From positions 806,001 to 870,000 of the forward strand of contig NW_004457735.1 of NCBI RefSeq assembly GCF_000203815.1: a stretch of 64,000 nt of DNA, in the 5' to 3' direction. Position 1 is the first letter of the stretch, and each line of letters starts with the position of its first letter. This document shows, one piece after another, positions 22,487 to 35,118 of the stretch. The position numbers were made by a program, and so were the translations under genes. Below the pieces are notes generated by a model. That model was not told the origin of the DNA and did no database searches. It worked only from the letters and a program-made list of their open reading frames with translations. This stretch comes from Cavenderia fasciculata (taxonomy: Eukaryota > Evosea > Eumycetozoa > Acytosteliales > Cavenderiaceae).

Positions 22487-25400
22487 ATGAAAATGAAAGC
22501 TTATTCCCACACCTGTCTATTCATCATAGTGTTGGTGTTGTTCATTTCCAACACACTCTCTCAAAATCTCAGTCCCCAAGAGTGTATGTATTATTTTTAA
22601 ATATTTTTTATGTACCAACCAACAAACCATTCATTTGGTTTTACATTTGTACATATATTTATACTTATAATTATTTTATATATATATATACATATGTAGT
22701 GAATTCAGCAATATGGATCATCAAACAGTACAAAGTGGATGCTCCGATGGATCAAAGTCTATGTAATGGCCCGGTGTTTACTTGTGTTTCAGATCATGTA
22801 ACTCAAATGTATGTAGTAGTACTATAGAACAACAACATGTTGTTGTTATATTGTTGCGGACATTTCTTTTAATTAAATCATTATTAATAATTCCTATCTT
22901 TCATATTCAATTCAATTATTGATTAATCTAGAATTTTACCAATTTCAAATACACAAGACAACGGAATGCCAGATGCAAACTTACAACTCTCATTCCCAGA
23001 GTTGGTAGAAGTATATATAAAAGATTCAACTGGTATATCAAGTGTAGCAGACCCACTATTATCTCTTTATGATCAAATGCCAACATGTTGTCCAAAGATA
23101 GAGGAGCTTCAGTATGTTTACTTAAAGACCAATATTTACTTCAAAGCTAATATATATATTTATTTTTTATTTTACTTTTTTCTAAAAATAGGTTTGGAGG
23201 AGACCCAACTTTAACCAATTTCCCAAATAATTTTTCATCCATCTCTACAACTCTGAAAAGATTTGTAGCTTCCCTTATTGGAAAACAAACAGTTAAATTC
23301 CCGAGTCATCCATCACTTGCTCAATTGGAACTTTTTGGAGATGAAACTACTACCGAGATTGTTATCGATGACAATGTTTTGCTACCCAATCTCAATGAGA
23401 CTGTCTTTGGTGTTGTTGTCAATGAAAACCATCTTCAAACTATTAGCAATTTTACTGCAAAGTCATTCCCAGCTCTCAGATTATTGTATGTATCCTACTC
23501 TATAGTACCTTTTCCAAAATACTAATTTATTTAATTAATTAACTTTTGTGTATCTTAAATATATATATATATATAGATATCTACTACTTCCATTTTCTAT
23601 TCCTCCAATCCACCTAAATTTAGATCTTCCAAGTCTCTATTCATTGTTTGTTCCACAAACTGACCTCACCACTCAAAACACCATTATTCACTTTAATGAT
23701 ACAAAGGGTCCTGTCGTGTTGTAAGTGTATAATAATAATATCATATTATATTATTTCAAATATATTCTAATATTTTTCGATCTTTGAATGTGAAATAGGT
23801 ACTATTTAGGAAGTAGGGTTACATTTGATCCTAGTCTTGACAAACTAACAAGTCTAAAAAATGTGTATGTAAATTATAATATAATTAGATTATACTTTAT
23901 CTTACTCTTTCATTCTTCTCTCCCTTCTATCGATATTTATTTAGTACTGGTGTAGAATATGATTCAACTGTCTATCCATTCTTGAATGGGTATCCACCCA
24001 ATGTTGAATATATTGATTTCAGAATGACATCGATCAATAATATTCCTCCAGTTGTCATTCCTTCATCTGCCACCTCTATGTATGTAGTAATAATCTGCAC
24101 GTCTATTTGTTAATCGTTCTTATATTTATTTTTGTTTAAAAGTAATTTAACAGGTTGTCCAATTACATTACCAATTGATTTCAATACAGTATTACAAAAC
24201 ACTACTGGAAATTTGGAATTAATATTTTTTGGAAATGGAAGCAATCCTTCACTTGTTGGACCACTGTCCCAAGAAACTGCATTGTGTAGGTTAAAAGGAT
24301 TACAGTTGGAGGGTACTGGCGTCACTTCGATTCCAGATTGTTTTTGGTGTTATCAAAATGAACCAACTGTTAGATTTGCTGTTCCTGCCTCTGTTGTCTT
24401 CCCAGTTGGATTTACATGTCCAATAACATTTACCTCAACCAATCTAGTCACTGTATTCAAAAAGGCTATTATCAAGGGTAAAAACCTGGGTTGGGGTGCA
24501 AATGTCGGTGGAAATACTCTGGTTCCAATTGTTCCAAATGAGCAATTACAGGCTACCATCAATGGAGTTGCAACCGACGGACCACCTCAAAATATTAGTA
24601 TTCAGTTTAGTAATGACTATCCAGCTTATACCTATCCATTTAAAGTGATGGAGGCTGGATTCAATGTAACAACTACTACTGCTACTCAAGAACCAAACCA
24701 TATTACCATCACAATTACATTCTCTACTGTAAATACCAATATCCTTCATTTCGTATCGATTAATGGAAAATTTGCAACGATCGCCGTCATTAATAATGTT
24801 CCCGGTGCCTCTCAATTTGGATTCACTCCTACCCTTTCAACTGGTACTTATAATGTTACTATTTTCAATGCCTATTATTCAGTCACTGTTCCAAATGTTC
24901 AATATATACAATGTATGTTGCTAAAAATATGAATCAATTTAAATTTAAAGATTTTGACCAACACAAATAATTTCTAATTTTTAGCATACCCAATTGTCAA
25001 TAATATCATATCTGATTCAATTATTTTAAATGGTTCAATCATTCAATTGGAGGGTAATTTTGGAACATATCTTGTCAGTTCATCAATCACCATTCAAAAT
25101 AGTAAACAGTCAATACAACTACTCGGTATGTTCAATTACCGAGTTTACAACAACTAGAATATCGTGTAAGGTAGAGTCACCAATTTCAAGTGGTCTTGCT
25201 ACTTTTAATATCACTGTCGATGGATACTCTATTCTCAAACAATACACTATTCAATCAGCTCAACAACAATGTGAGAGTGAAACTAATCATTGTGCCAATA
25301 ATGGTGTTTGTACTCCAGATGGTATTTGTGATTGTAATGCCAATCAAGGTGGCTATTATAATAATTGTTCAAAACGTATGCACATTATTGTATTAATTAC

Positions 25401-26735
25401 TATTTTTAAATTATGTATTTATTAATTATTTATTTTATTAAATTCCCAGCCTACCCATTTGCAACGAGTGGACAAGTGAACGATCAAAATACAACACAAC
25501 GATCGATTAGTTTATTTGGTGACTTTGGACCCAATGCACTGACCAACTCATCGGTTAGAATCAACAACACAATGAATTGTATTATCAATCAATTAGAATC
25601 AACTCAATTCACCATTCAATGTCAACTTGAATCATCACCAACCATCTATGGTCCTGCTTCTGTTCAATTGAATGTTGATGGATTGTTGTTTGACAGTAAA
25701 ACATATCTTATAAGATTCATTAAACCTTCGACTGGTGGAAAAATGGATAAAGAAATATGTGAAGAATCCACTCAATATTGTTTTGGACATGGAACATGTG
25801 ATGACAATGGAATATGTCAATGTCAAAGTGGCTTTAATCCTGTTGATAATTGTTTGACTAAATTTGTCGATAATTCATCATACATCCCCAACCCAGAATC
25901 ACCATCAACAAATATCAGCGTGGATGGAGTTGAATTTGGATTTGATATACTTGCCATTCAAGAAATAGGATTGGACAATGAAATTGTCAAGGAACTATTG
26001 ACCAATAGTTGGATATCAAATATCACAACCAACAGTACATTTACAGATGCAGTCTATCAACTAGTAATCTCCAACACAAGTATCTTAGCAGACACACAAG
26101 TAACAGTCAACATAACATTCTCAACACAATCTCGAAGCATCACATTTGGCAACCAACAACTATTGATCAATCCCAATTCAATCAAATTGGCAGTATCTAT
26201 CAATGGTTGGGAGTACTCATCGAATGTAGCAACACTCAGAGTAGTATTAAAGACAACAACCAACAACCAACAATCAATCGAATACGATTGCAAAGAGACC
26301 AACGTAGATTCATTCTCATACGATGATTATGGAACACTTCAATACCTCAGAGTACTCAAAGACAATGTTCAATTCAATGGTAGATTCATTGATTTTGCAT
26401 TAGCAGATGGTCGAACAACCTACTCACAAACACTACTCATCAATCAAACATCAATCAACGATGAAGAGTTGGTTGCAATGATAGGTATCACACTACCACA
26501 ATGTCAATCATGTGTACTCGATCCAGATTTCACACCATTGCTTGTTGTCAACGATAAAGATGGTGACTGTTCATCAACCGATAACAACAAATGGAAGATT
26601 ATTGTTGGCAGTGTAGTTGGGGGTATTATTCTAGTATCGATAATCACAACAACTACAGTTTACATTAAAAAGAAGATAGTCTTTAAGAAACACAACAAAA
26701 AGTTGGAGATGAAATTAAACCTCCAAAGACTTTAG
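22487..26735 (+). CDS. ComC-like adhesion protein, array copy A (frameshifted)
   Basis: First of six tandem paralogs. ATG 22487 starts a signal peptide ending near SNTLSQ (exon 1 to 22583). LRR exons follow (from 22700 on), then an exon ending the LRR with PDCFWCYQNEP, an IPT-like domain and an EGF (CANNGVCTPDGICDC). The last exon holds a second IPT-like domain, an EGF (CFGHGTCDDNGICQC), the ComC supersandwich domain, a membrane helix (about 26,595-26,655) and a basic tail. ComC is a Dictyostelium cell-surface EGF-domain protein family. This copy has no Ser/Thr-rich linker before the second EGF. In the first IPT-EGF exon it has one extra A at 25,104-25,106 compared with all paralogs, which shifts the frame and leads to a stop before the first EGF. 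It is either a recent pseudogene or a sequence error; the downstream frame is otherwise well preserved. Confidence 0.8.
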
Positions 26736-27196
26736 CCCCTTAATCAGTGGGTCGATCATCAAACAAAACTCAACCAAGCAAGTTTCGCTAGCCCTACTTT
26801 TCCTACAATAAATATAAAAGATCTCGATCTATTTTTCAACCACAAACACTCGATTCTCACAGATCCTCATTGGAACTCATCGAGTTGATTTTTTTGATTG
26901 CAGGAGTCGCGACTCTATTATTGGAAATTTGGGCTCACCATTGAAATAATTATTTATAATATCATCTAACTTAGTAAATGTCAGAATCGAAATTTAAGTC
27001 ACTCACTTGCCTGGGACAACTCAATGATGCTCGCAAATCTCACTGAAAATATCTGGTTTCAGATCGCTATTCAATTTCGGTTTTTCGTTTCCAACGGGTG
27101 TTTCTGGTAAAAGGACCTGAAGCCAATCATTCGTTTTTATTGATAAAAAAGGTTACTTATAATCATCATTTGCATATTACACAGATAGATAAAAGA
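26736..27196. other. spacer between array copies A and B
   Basis: Holds the 3' flank of copy A, with an AATAAA-type polyadenylation signal near 26,808, and the promoter of copy B. No additional gene is seen. Confidence 0.55.
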
Positions 27197-30100
27197 ATGA
27201 ACAACCACAGATATTCGTTTGTTCAAGCGATACGAATCATCGTAGTGTTTGTGTTATTTATTTCAAACACACTCTCACAAGATTTAAATCAAGCAGAGTG
27301 TATGTCATATGAAACAGTTGGTGTGGCGCAATTTTACAAAAGACAATGACTAATTTAAAATATCTTTTGTTTGACTCAATTTGTTTTCTTATTTTTTTAT
27401 TTATGTATCTATCAATCTATCTACAATAGTGGATTCAGCAATATGGATTATCCAACAGTACAAATTACCATTACCGATGGATCAAACTCTATGTAATTCC
27501 AACCCCTATATTCAATGCTCTGGTGGTCACATCACTACTATGTAAATATATTTATATATTCTACTCTTTCTTAATCATTAATTAATTCATTTTTGTTTTT
27601 GTTTTTTTTGATACTTTAGATTTGTTTCAAACGAGCAATCGCAGACCAATGGTATGCCTGATAAGAATCTACAACTGACATTCCCACAATTGGATAGAAT
27701 TAAGATAAGCGGGTCTGCTAGTTATTCAGTTGTAGCCGATCTGACCTTATCTTTATTTGACCAACTTCCTACATGTTGTCCACTGATCTATGATATTGAG
27801 TATGTTTTCATATCTTCGATCACTATCATATGATATGATAGTTTTTAACTTTGTTTTTGTTATTTAGGTTTGAAGGTGACCCTACTTTAAAGAATTTCCC
27901 AAATGGTTTTGGGTCGATCTCAACGACACTGCAAAGGTGTGCAATCTACTTTGTTGGTAAACAATCGATTAAATTTCCAAGTCATCCGACAGTAAGCGAA
28001 TTGCAATTGTTAGGCGATGAAACCACGACAGAGTTTATTATTGAAGACACTGTTTTACTACCTGATTTAATGACGCTAGGATTTGGTCTGTCAAGTGGAA
28101 ACGCTCTCCAATCAATTGGCAACATTACCGAAAAGTCATTCCCAGTTCTCACAATCATGTAGGTATCTCTGTTGCCGAAAATTAATTTCTAAATGATTGA
28201 CCTTTTCCTTATTAATAATATACAATCCCCTAGATATACATACCTCCCATTTACTACACAACAGATTCATCTCAATATCAATCTCACAGGTCTCAGTCAT
28301 TTGTATTGTGCACAAGTTGACGGACAAACATATCCAAACACCAATATTCATTTCAGAAATAGCCAAGGGTCAACGGCATTGTATGTATTTATGTTTTATA
28401 TTTTAAAAACCCCATTTATAAAAATGACTAACTTCCTATATCTGTGTTTCTTTGAAAAGGGTTATGATAGGTAGTACTATATCCTTTGATCCAAGTCTTG
28501 ATAAACTCACACGTCTAAAAACTATGTATGTATAAAATAACTATAGTTCTAGTGTTCTTAATTTATTGACTCTAATTTGATTCTTTATATAGAACAGGAA
28601 ATGATTACGCCTCCACTCAATACCCATTCTCGCAAGCGTATCCACCAAACATTGTAAATGTGAATTACAGAACTGCATTATTCACTACGATTCCTCCTGT
28701 TACCCTTCCTTCAACTGCTGCCAACTTGTATGTATAAAATATTTCCTAGTTTTAAAATAACCAATCATTATTTTATTAACCTCTACTTCTACTGCTTCTA
28801 CTATCTTTTACAGAGATATAAGTGATAATCTAATTGAATTGCCAATTGATTTTAATACAATATTGAAAAACTCTACTGGCAATTTGATTTTAAATCTTCA
28901 AAATAATGATAAACTTGTTGGACCACTCGATCAAGAAACTGCATTATGTAGATTGAAGACATTGAATTTGGCAGGTACTGGTGTCACTTCGCTGCCAGAT
29001 TGTTTTTGGTGTTATCAAAATGAACCGATTTTTAGATTAGGTGCTCCCATTCCAATCCCTATTCCATTCACTTGTTCGATCACTTTTGATGATACCAATC
29101 TAGCCACTGTATTCGGAAAGACCATTATCAAGGGTAAAAATCTGGGTTGGGGTGCAAATGTCGGTGGTAATACTCTTGTTGCAATCGTTCCAAATGAACA
29201 ATTACAGGCTACCCTCTCTGGACTTGTCACCGATTCACCACCACAACCAATCGATATTCAGTTTAGTAATGACTATCCAGAATACAAATACCAATTCAAA
29301 GTGGTAGAGGCTGGATTCACTGTATCAACTACTACATCTAGTCAACAACCAAATCATTTGACAATCGTCACAGTTACATTCTTGACAGTAAATACCTACC
29401 TCAGTCATACTGCATCGATAAATGGAGTATTGGCAACAACAATATCAAATGTTGGTATTACCTATCAATTTGGTTTCACAAATCAGCTTTCAACTGGTAC
29501 TTATAATGTTAATATTTCAAATGACTATTATTCGTTCATTGTTCCTAATGTTCAATATACACAATGTATGTTATAGATTGAATTATTAAAATGTATTTAA
29601 TTAATTATCAGACTAACCATCATTCTATTTTTTAATTTCTAATATTTAGCATACCCAATTGTCGATAATTTTATATCCGATGCAATTGTTAAATCTGGAT
29701 CGACCATTCAATTGGAGGGTAATTTTGGAACATATCTTGTCAGCTCATCAGTCACCATTCAAAATAGTAACAGTCAATACAACTACTCGGTATGTTCAAT
29801 TACCGAGTTTACAACAACTAGAATATCGTGTAAGGTAGAGTCACCAATTTCAAGTGGTCTTGCTACTTTTAATATCACTGTCGATGGATACTCTATTCTC
29901 AAACAATATACTATTCAATCAGCTCAACAACAATGTGAGAGTGAAACTAATCATTGTGCCAATAATGGTGCTTGTACTCCAGATGGTATTTGTGTTTGTA
30001 ATATCAATCAAGGCGGCTATTATAATAATTGTTCAAAACGTATGTATAATAATGATAATTAATTTAAAAATATTTTATCAATTAATTAATATTAATTTTA

Positions 30101-31458
30101 ATCCACCATTAGCATACCCATTTGCAACGAGTGGACAAGTGAACGATCAAAATACAACACAACGGTCGATTAGTTTATTTGGTGACTTTGGACCCAACGC
30201 ACTGACCAACTCATCGGTTAGAATCAACAACACAATGAATTGTATTATCAATCAATTAGAATCAACTCAATTCACCATTCAATGTCAACTTGAATCATCA
30301 CCAACCATCTATGGTCCTGCTTCTGTTCAATTGAATGTTGATGGATTGTTGTTTGATAGTAAAACATATCTTATCAGATTCATTAAACCATCGACTGGTG
30401 GTTCAACTACTTCATCAACAACTTCAGTTCCAACTACCTCTACAAGTACAACAGGAGGAGAAACACCCAAAACACCCAAAGAAATATGTTCAGATACCAC
30501 ACAATATTGTTTTGGACATGGAACATGTGATGACAATGGAATATGTCAATGTCAAAGTGGCTTTAATCCTGTTGATAATTGTTTGACTAAATTTGCAGAC
30601 AATACAACCTATATTCCCAATCCAGAATCACCATCAACAAATATCAGTGTAGATGGAGTTGAATTTGGATTTGATATAGTTGCCATTCAAGAAATAGGAT
30701 TGGACAATGAAATTGTCAAGGAACTATTGACCAATAGTTGGTTGTCAAATATCACCACCAACAGTACATTTACAGATGCAGTCTACCAACTAGTAATCTC
30801 CAACACAAGTATCTTAGCAGACACACAAGTAACAGTCAACATAACATTCTCAACACAATCTCGAAGCATCACATTTGGCAACCAACAACTATTGATCAAT
30901 CCCAATTCAATCAAATTGGCAGTATCTATCAATGGTTGGGAGTATTCATCGAATGTAGCAACACTCAGAGTAGTATTAAAGACAACAACCAACAACCAAC
31001 AATCAATCGAATACGATTGCAAAGAGACAGACATCTCATCATTTTCATACGATGACTATGGAACACTTCAATACCTCAGAGTACTCAAAGACAATGTTCA
31101 ATTCAATGGTAGATTCATTGACTTTGCATTAGCAGATGGTCGAAAAACCTACTCACAAACACTACTCATCAATCAAACATCGATCAGTGATGAAGAGTCA
31201 GTTTCAATGATAGGTATCACACTACCACAATGTCAATCATGTGTACTCGATCCAGATTTCACACCATTACTTGTTGTCAACGATAAAGATGGTCACTGTT
31301 CATCAACCGACCAAAAGTGGAAGATTATCGTTGGATGTGTCGTTGGTGGTATTGGTTTGGTTGCCATCGCTGTTGGATCAGTCATCTATTATCGAAAGAA
31401 TATGCGTACAAAGAGATATGACGCAAAGATGGCGGCTAAATTAAAGTCATTCAGTTAG
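27197..31458 (+). CDS. ComC-like adhesion protein, array copy B
   Basis: ATG 27197 begins a signal peptide (hydrophobic core VVFVLFISN, exon 1 to about 27300). The LRR exons have the same introns as copy A, then come LRR end PDCFWCYQNEP, IPT-like domain, EGF 1, second IPT-like domain, a Ser/Thr linker of about 20 residues, EGF 2, supersandwich domain, QCQSC segment, membrane helix (about 31,320-31,390) and tail ending KLKSFS. The base run that is shifted in copy A is intact here (near 29,765). I see no frame break, so this is probably a functional type I surface protein. The last intron before the second IPT-like domain is stop-free in one frame, which is coincidental. Confidence 0.88.
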
Positions 31459-31715
31459 ATACATCAATGAATCAATCGATCGATCAAGTGTCTTCAAAAA
31501 CAAAGCAAGGCGGCTTTCGGTTCAAATAAAATATCGGCATTGCAACAATAAAAGATAAAATTGATTTTTGACACGCCGGATTTCTCACAAACCCAACGAG
31601 AAACTTCAACAACACCCACATTGTCTTTGTGATTGAAAGGATAGATAGACTCAATTGTGGAGGAGTAGAGAAAGAGAGAAAGAGAAATGAGTATCTCTTA
31701 TTATCTATTTTTAAT

Positions 31716-34700
31716 TTTATGGAATAGTCTTCAAACTTGTATTTTCCAAAATCTAACACTTAAAACATTGTAAGTTAAAATGAATTCATAAATATAATAT
31801 AATAATTTATTAACATTAATTTTAAATTATCATTTTATATAGATTCTTATTTGGAGATGGTAATGTTTTTATCCCATCACTTGATAATTTCCCTGTTTTG
31901 AATGGAATGTATGTTATTTATTTAATATTCTTTTTAATTGATCATTTATGACTAATATCTCTCTCTCTCTTTATTTATTTATTTATTATTCCTAGTCAAT
32001 CTGAAAACGCAACAAGTTATCCTTTAACAAAGTTCCCGCCTAAACTAAACTATTTGAGAAATGTTAATTCATTTTTGAATACCATTACAAATATACCTGT
32101 ATCACCATTCCTATCTGAATTGTATGTATAAAAGAGAGAAGAGAAAGAGAAAGAAACCTTGTAGGATATTCTCTCTAACAATTATATTTTTTTTTTTAAT
32201 TATTTTTTACAAATTTTTAAAGGAGAATAGATTCTAATAATATAATGAATCAAGGTATTGATTATAATAATATTTTAAAAGATTCAGTTGGAAATTTAAA
32301 ATTGGTGGTTGTGAATAATCCCCTTGTATTTGGAGGACCTCTTGCTCAAGAGACCTCACTCTGTTCACTCAGTACATTGACAATGACGACAACTGCTATT
32401 ACGTCGATTCCCGATTGCTACTGGTGCTATTTAACACCTAAAAAGTATTCTGTTCCAACAGCGGTCACTATACCAGCCAATTTTATATGTGACTATGCAA
32501 TCGATCAGACGGGGTTGATCTTGGTGTTTGGATCGACCATTATGACTGGCCGAAATTTGGGTTGGACGGTTGCCTCGAGCAACAACACTGTAGTGACAAC
32601 ATTGGTGCCAAATAGAAAGATGCAGGTGACTGTCAACCAGGTTATTACAGGTGCACCACAACCATTCTCGATCACTCTCAACGCTGCCTTGGGCTATGTC
32701 CTCGATACCACCGTTGCAGAGGCGGGCTTCAATGTCACCAATATCAAAATTCAACAGTATAATGGAGCACGTGCATTGTTGGTCGTTACCTTTTCCAACC
32801 TAAACGATTATTTCTCACCTACTGCCCATTTGGACAATTTCACACCAGATACACAAATGATCAATACTGCCGACAAAACTATTAGTTATATTTTTAGTGG
32901 CATTCCACTGTACCAATTATACAATGTCACCGTTCTAAATCAATATCATCTGCTCAATCAAATATTTATTTTGATCAAGGTATGCCTAATCAAATCAAAT
33001 CAAATTAATTTAATTTAATATTCTTGTTAATTAATATTGTTTTTTTTATTATTATTTAGTTTACCCTTTGATTACTAATTTATCATCGGAAGATGAGTAT
33101 CTTGGAACAGGATCGATTGTTAAGGTTTCTGGTCAGTTTGGAGTTGGATACACAACTCTGACTGTTGTATTTCAAGAGGGAGATTTACCCTATACCAATT
33201 GCGTACCAATTGTAAACAACTTAACATCGACAGAGTTTTATTGTGTATTAGATTCAGTTCCAGGGACTCTTGATGGTGCCACTACTACTGTTAATGTTAC
33301 AGAGGATGGTTTTTGGCAAACGTTTACAACACAAATCAAAACACTCCAAACTCAATGTAATGAACAAACTAATTTCTGTCATGGGCATGGTGAATGCAAC
33401 AGAAGTTCAGTTTGTATTTGTAATATCAATCAAGGTTCTTATTATAATAATTGTTCCAAACGTATGTATATTTTTTTTTTAATTAAATCAAAAAAGAAAA
33501 AAATTAAATTATTAATTAATTCACTTTTTATTAGCATATCCATTTGCAACGAGTGGACAAGTGAACGATCAAAATACAACGATCGATTAGTTTATTTGGT
33601 GATTTTGGACGCAATGCACTGACCAACTCATCGGTTAGAATCAACAACACAATGAATTGTATTATCGATCAATTAGAATCAACTCAATTCACCATTCAAT
33701 GTCAACTTGAATCATCACCAACCATCTATGGTCCTGCTTCTGTTCAATTGAATGTCGATGGGTTGTTGTTTGATAGTAAAACATATCTCATTAGATTCAT
33801 TAAACCATCGACTGGTGGTTCAACTACAACCACCACTACTGCAACCTCCTCCACGACCACAACTACAACTACCTCTACAACAACAGGAGGTATCACACCC
33901 AAGTCACCCAAAGAAATATGTTCAGAGACCACTCAATATTGTTTTGGACATGGAACATGTGATGACAATGGAATATGTCAATGTCAAAGTGGATTTAATC
34001 CTGTTGATAATTGTTTGACTAAATTTGTCGATAATTCATCATACATCCCCAACCCAGAATCACCATCAACAAATATCAGTGTAGATGGAGTTGAATTTGG
34101 GTTCGATATAGTTGCCATTCAAGAAATAGGATTGGACAACGAAATTGTCAAGGAACTGCTGACCAATAGTTGGATATCAAATATCACAACCAACAATACA
34201 TTTACAGATGCAGTCTACCAACTAGTAATCTCCAACACAAGTATCTTGGCAGACACACAAGTAACAGTCAACATAACATTCTCAACACAATCTCGAAGCA
34301 TCACATTTGGCAACCAACAACTATTGATCAATCCCAATTCAATCAAATTGGCAGTATCTATCAATGGTTGGGAGTACTCATCGAATGTAGCAACACTCAG
34401 AGTAGTATTAAAGACAACAACCAACAACCAACAATCAATCGAATACGACTGCAAAGAGACCAACGTAGATTCATTCTCATACGATGACTATGGAACACTT
34501 CAATACCTCAGAGTACTCAAAGACAATGTTCAATTCAACGGTAGATTCATTGACTTTGCATTGGCAGATGGTCGAACAACCTATTCACAAACACTACTCA
34601 TCAATCAAACATCGATCAGTGATGAAGAGTCAGTTTCAATGATAGGTATCACACTACCACAATGTCAATCATGCGTACTCGATCCCGATTTCACACCATT

Positions 34701-34899
34701 ACTAGTTGTCAACGATAAAGATGGCGTATGTTCGCCATCAGATGACAACAAATGGAAGATTATTGTTGGATGTGTTGTTGGTGGTATTGGTATAGTAGCT
34801 ATCGTCACTGCAAGTGTAATCTATGGAAAAAAGAAAATGCGTATAAAGAAATTCAACAAACGGATGGAAATGAAATTTCGAAATTCCAATGCTTTTTAA
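31716..34899 (+). pseudogene. ComC-like array copy C, 5'-truncated pseudogene
   Basis: It begins in the middle of the LRR region: the first recognisable piece (about 31,716-31,782) reads as an LRR segment with no ATG, signal peptide or early LRR exons upstream. LRR exons at about 31,842-31,907, 31,996-32,121 and 32,222-32,980 follow, then IPT-like/EGF (33,060-33,462) and the last exon (from about 33,535). Compared with the other copies, five bases are missing near 33,580 in the second IPT-like domain, which shifts the frame. The end of the long LRR/IPT exon (about 32,940-32,978) also appears out of phase with its splice site. The LRR/IPT half is the most diverged of the family, while the supersandwich domain, membrane helix and tail are nearly identical to the others. 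It is host gene decay combined with sequence exchange at the 3' end. Confidence 0.82.
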
Positions 34900-35118
34900 T
34901 GGTTGGAATAAAATATCTTGCCCGCTGATCGGGGCCGACTATTTAATTTTTTTTCTGCATAATATCCCCATTCCTATTAGATATTTTCGATCATCGACGG
35001 GCGATCGTTTAAAAAGAGAGGCTTACTTGGTTTCAAATCTCTTTTGATCATTTATTATAACAAAGAAAGACACTATTATTATTATAATTATATGATATAG
35101 TACTATAGATAAACGAAA

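Noticed and set aside
25900-26330. A conserved minus-strand open frame of about 82 codons lying antisense to the supersandwich domain in all six array copies
   Set aside because: It is preserved because the sense strand is nearly identical in all copies. It has no promoter, signal or splice context and its conservation follows codon positions of the sense protein.
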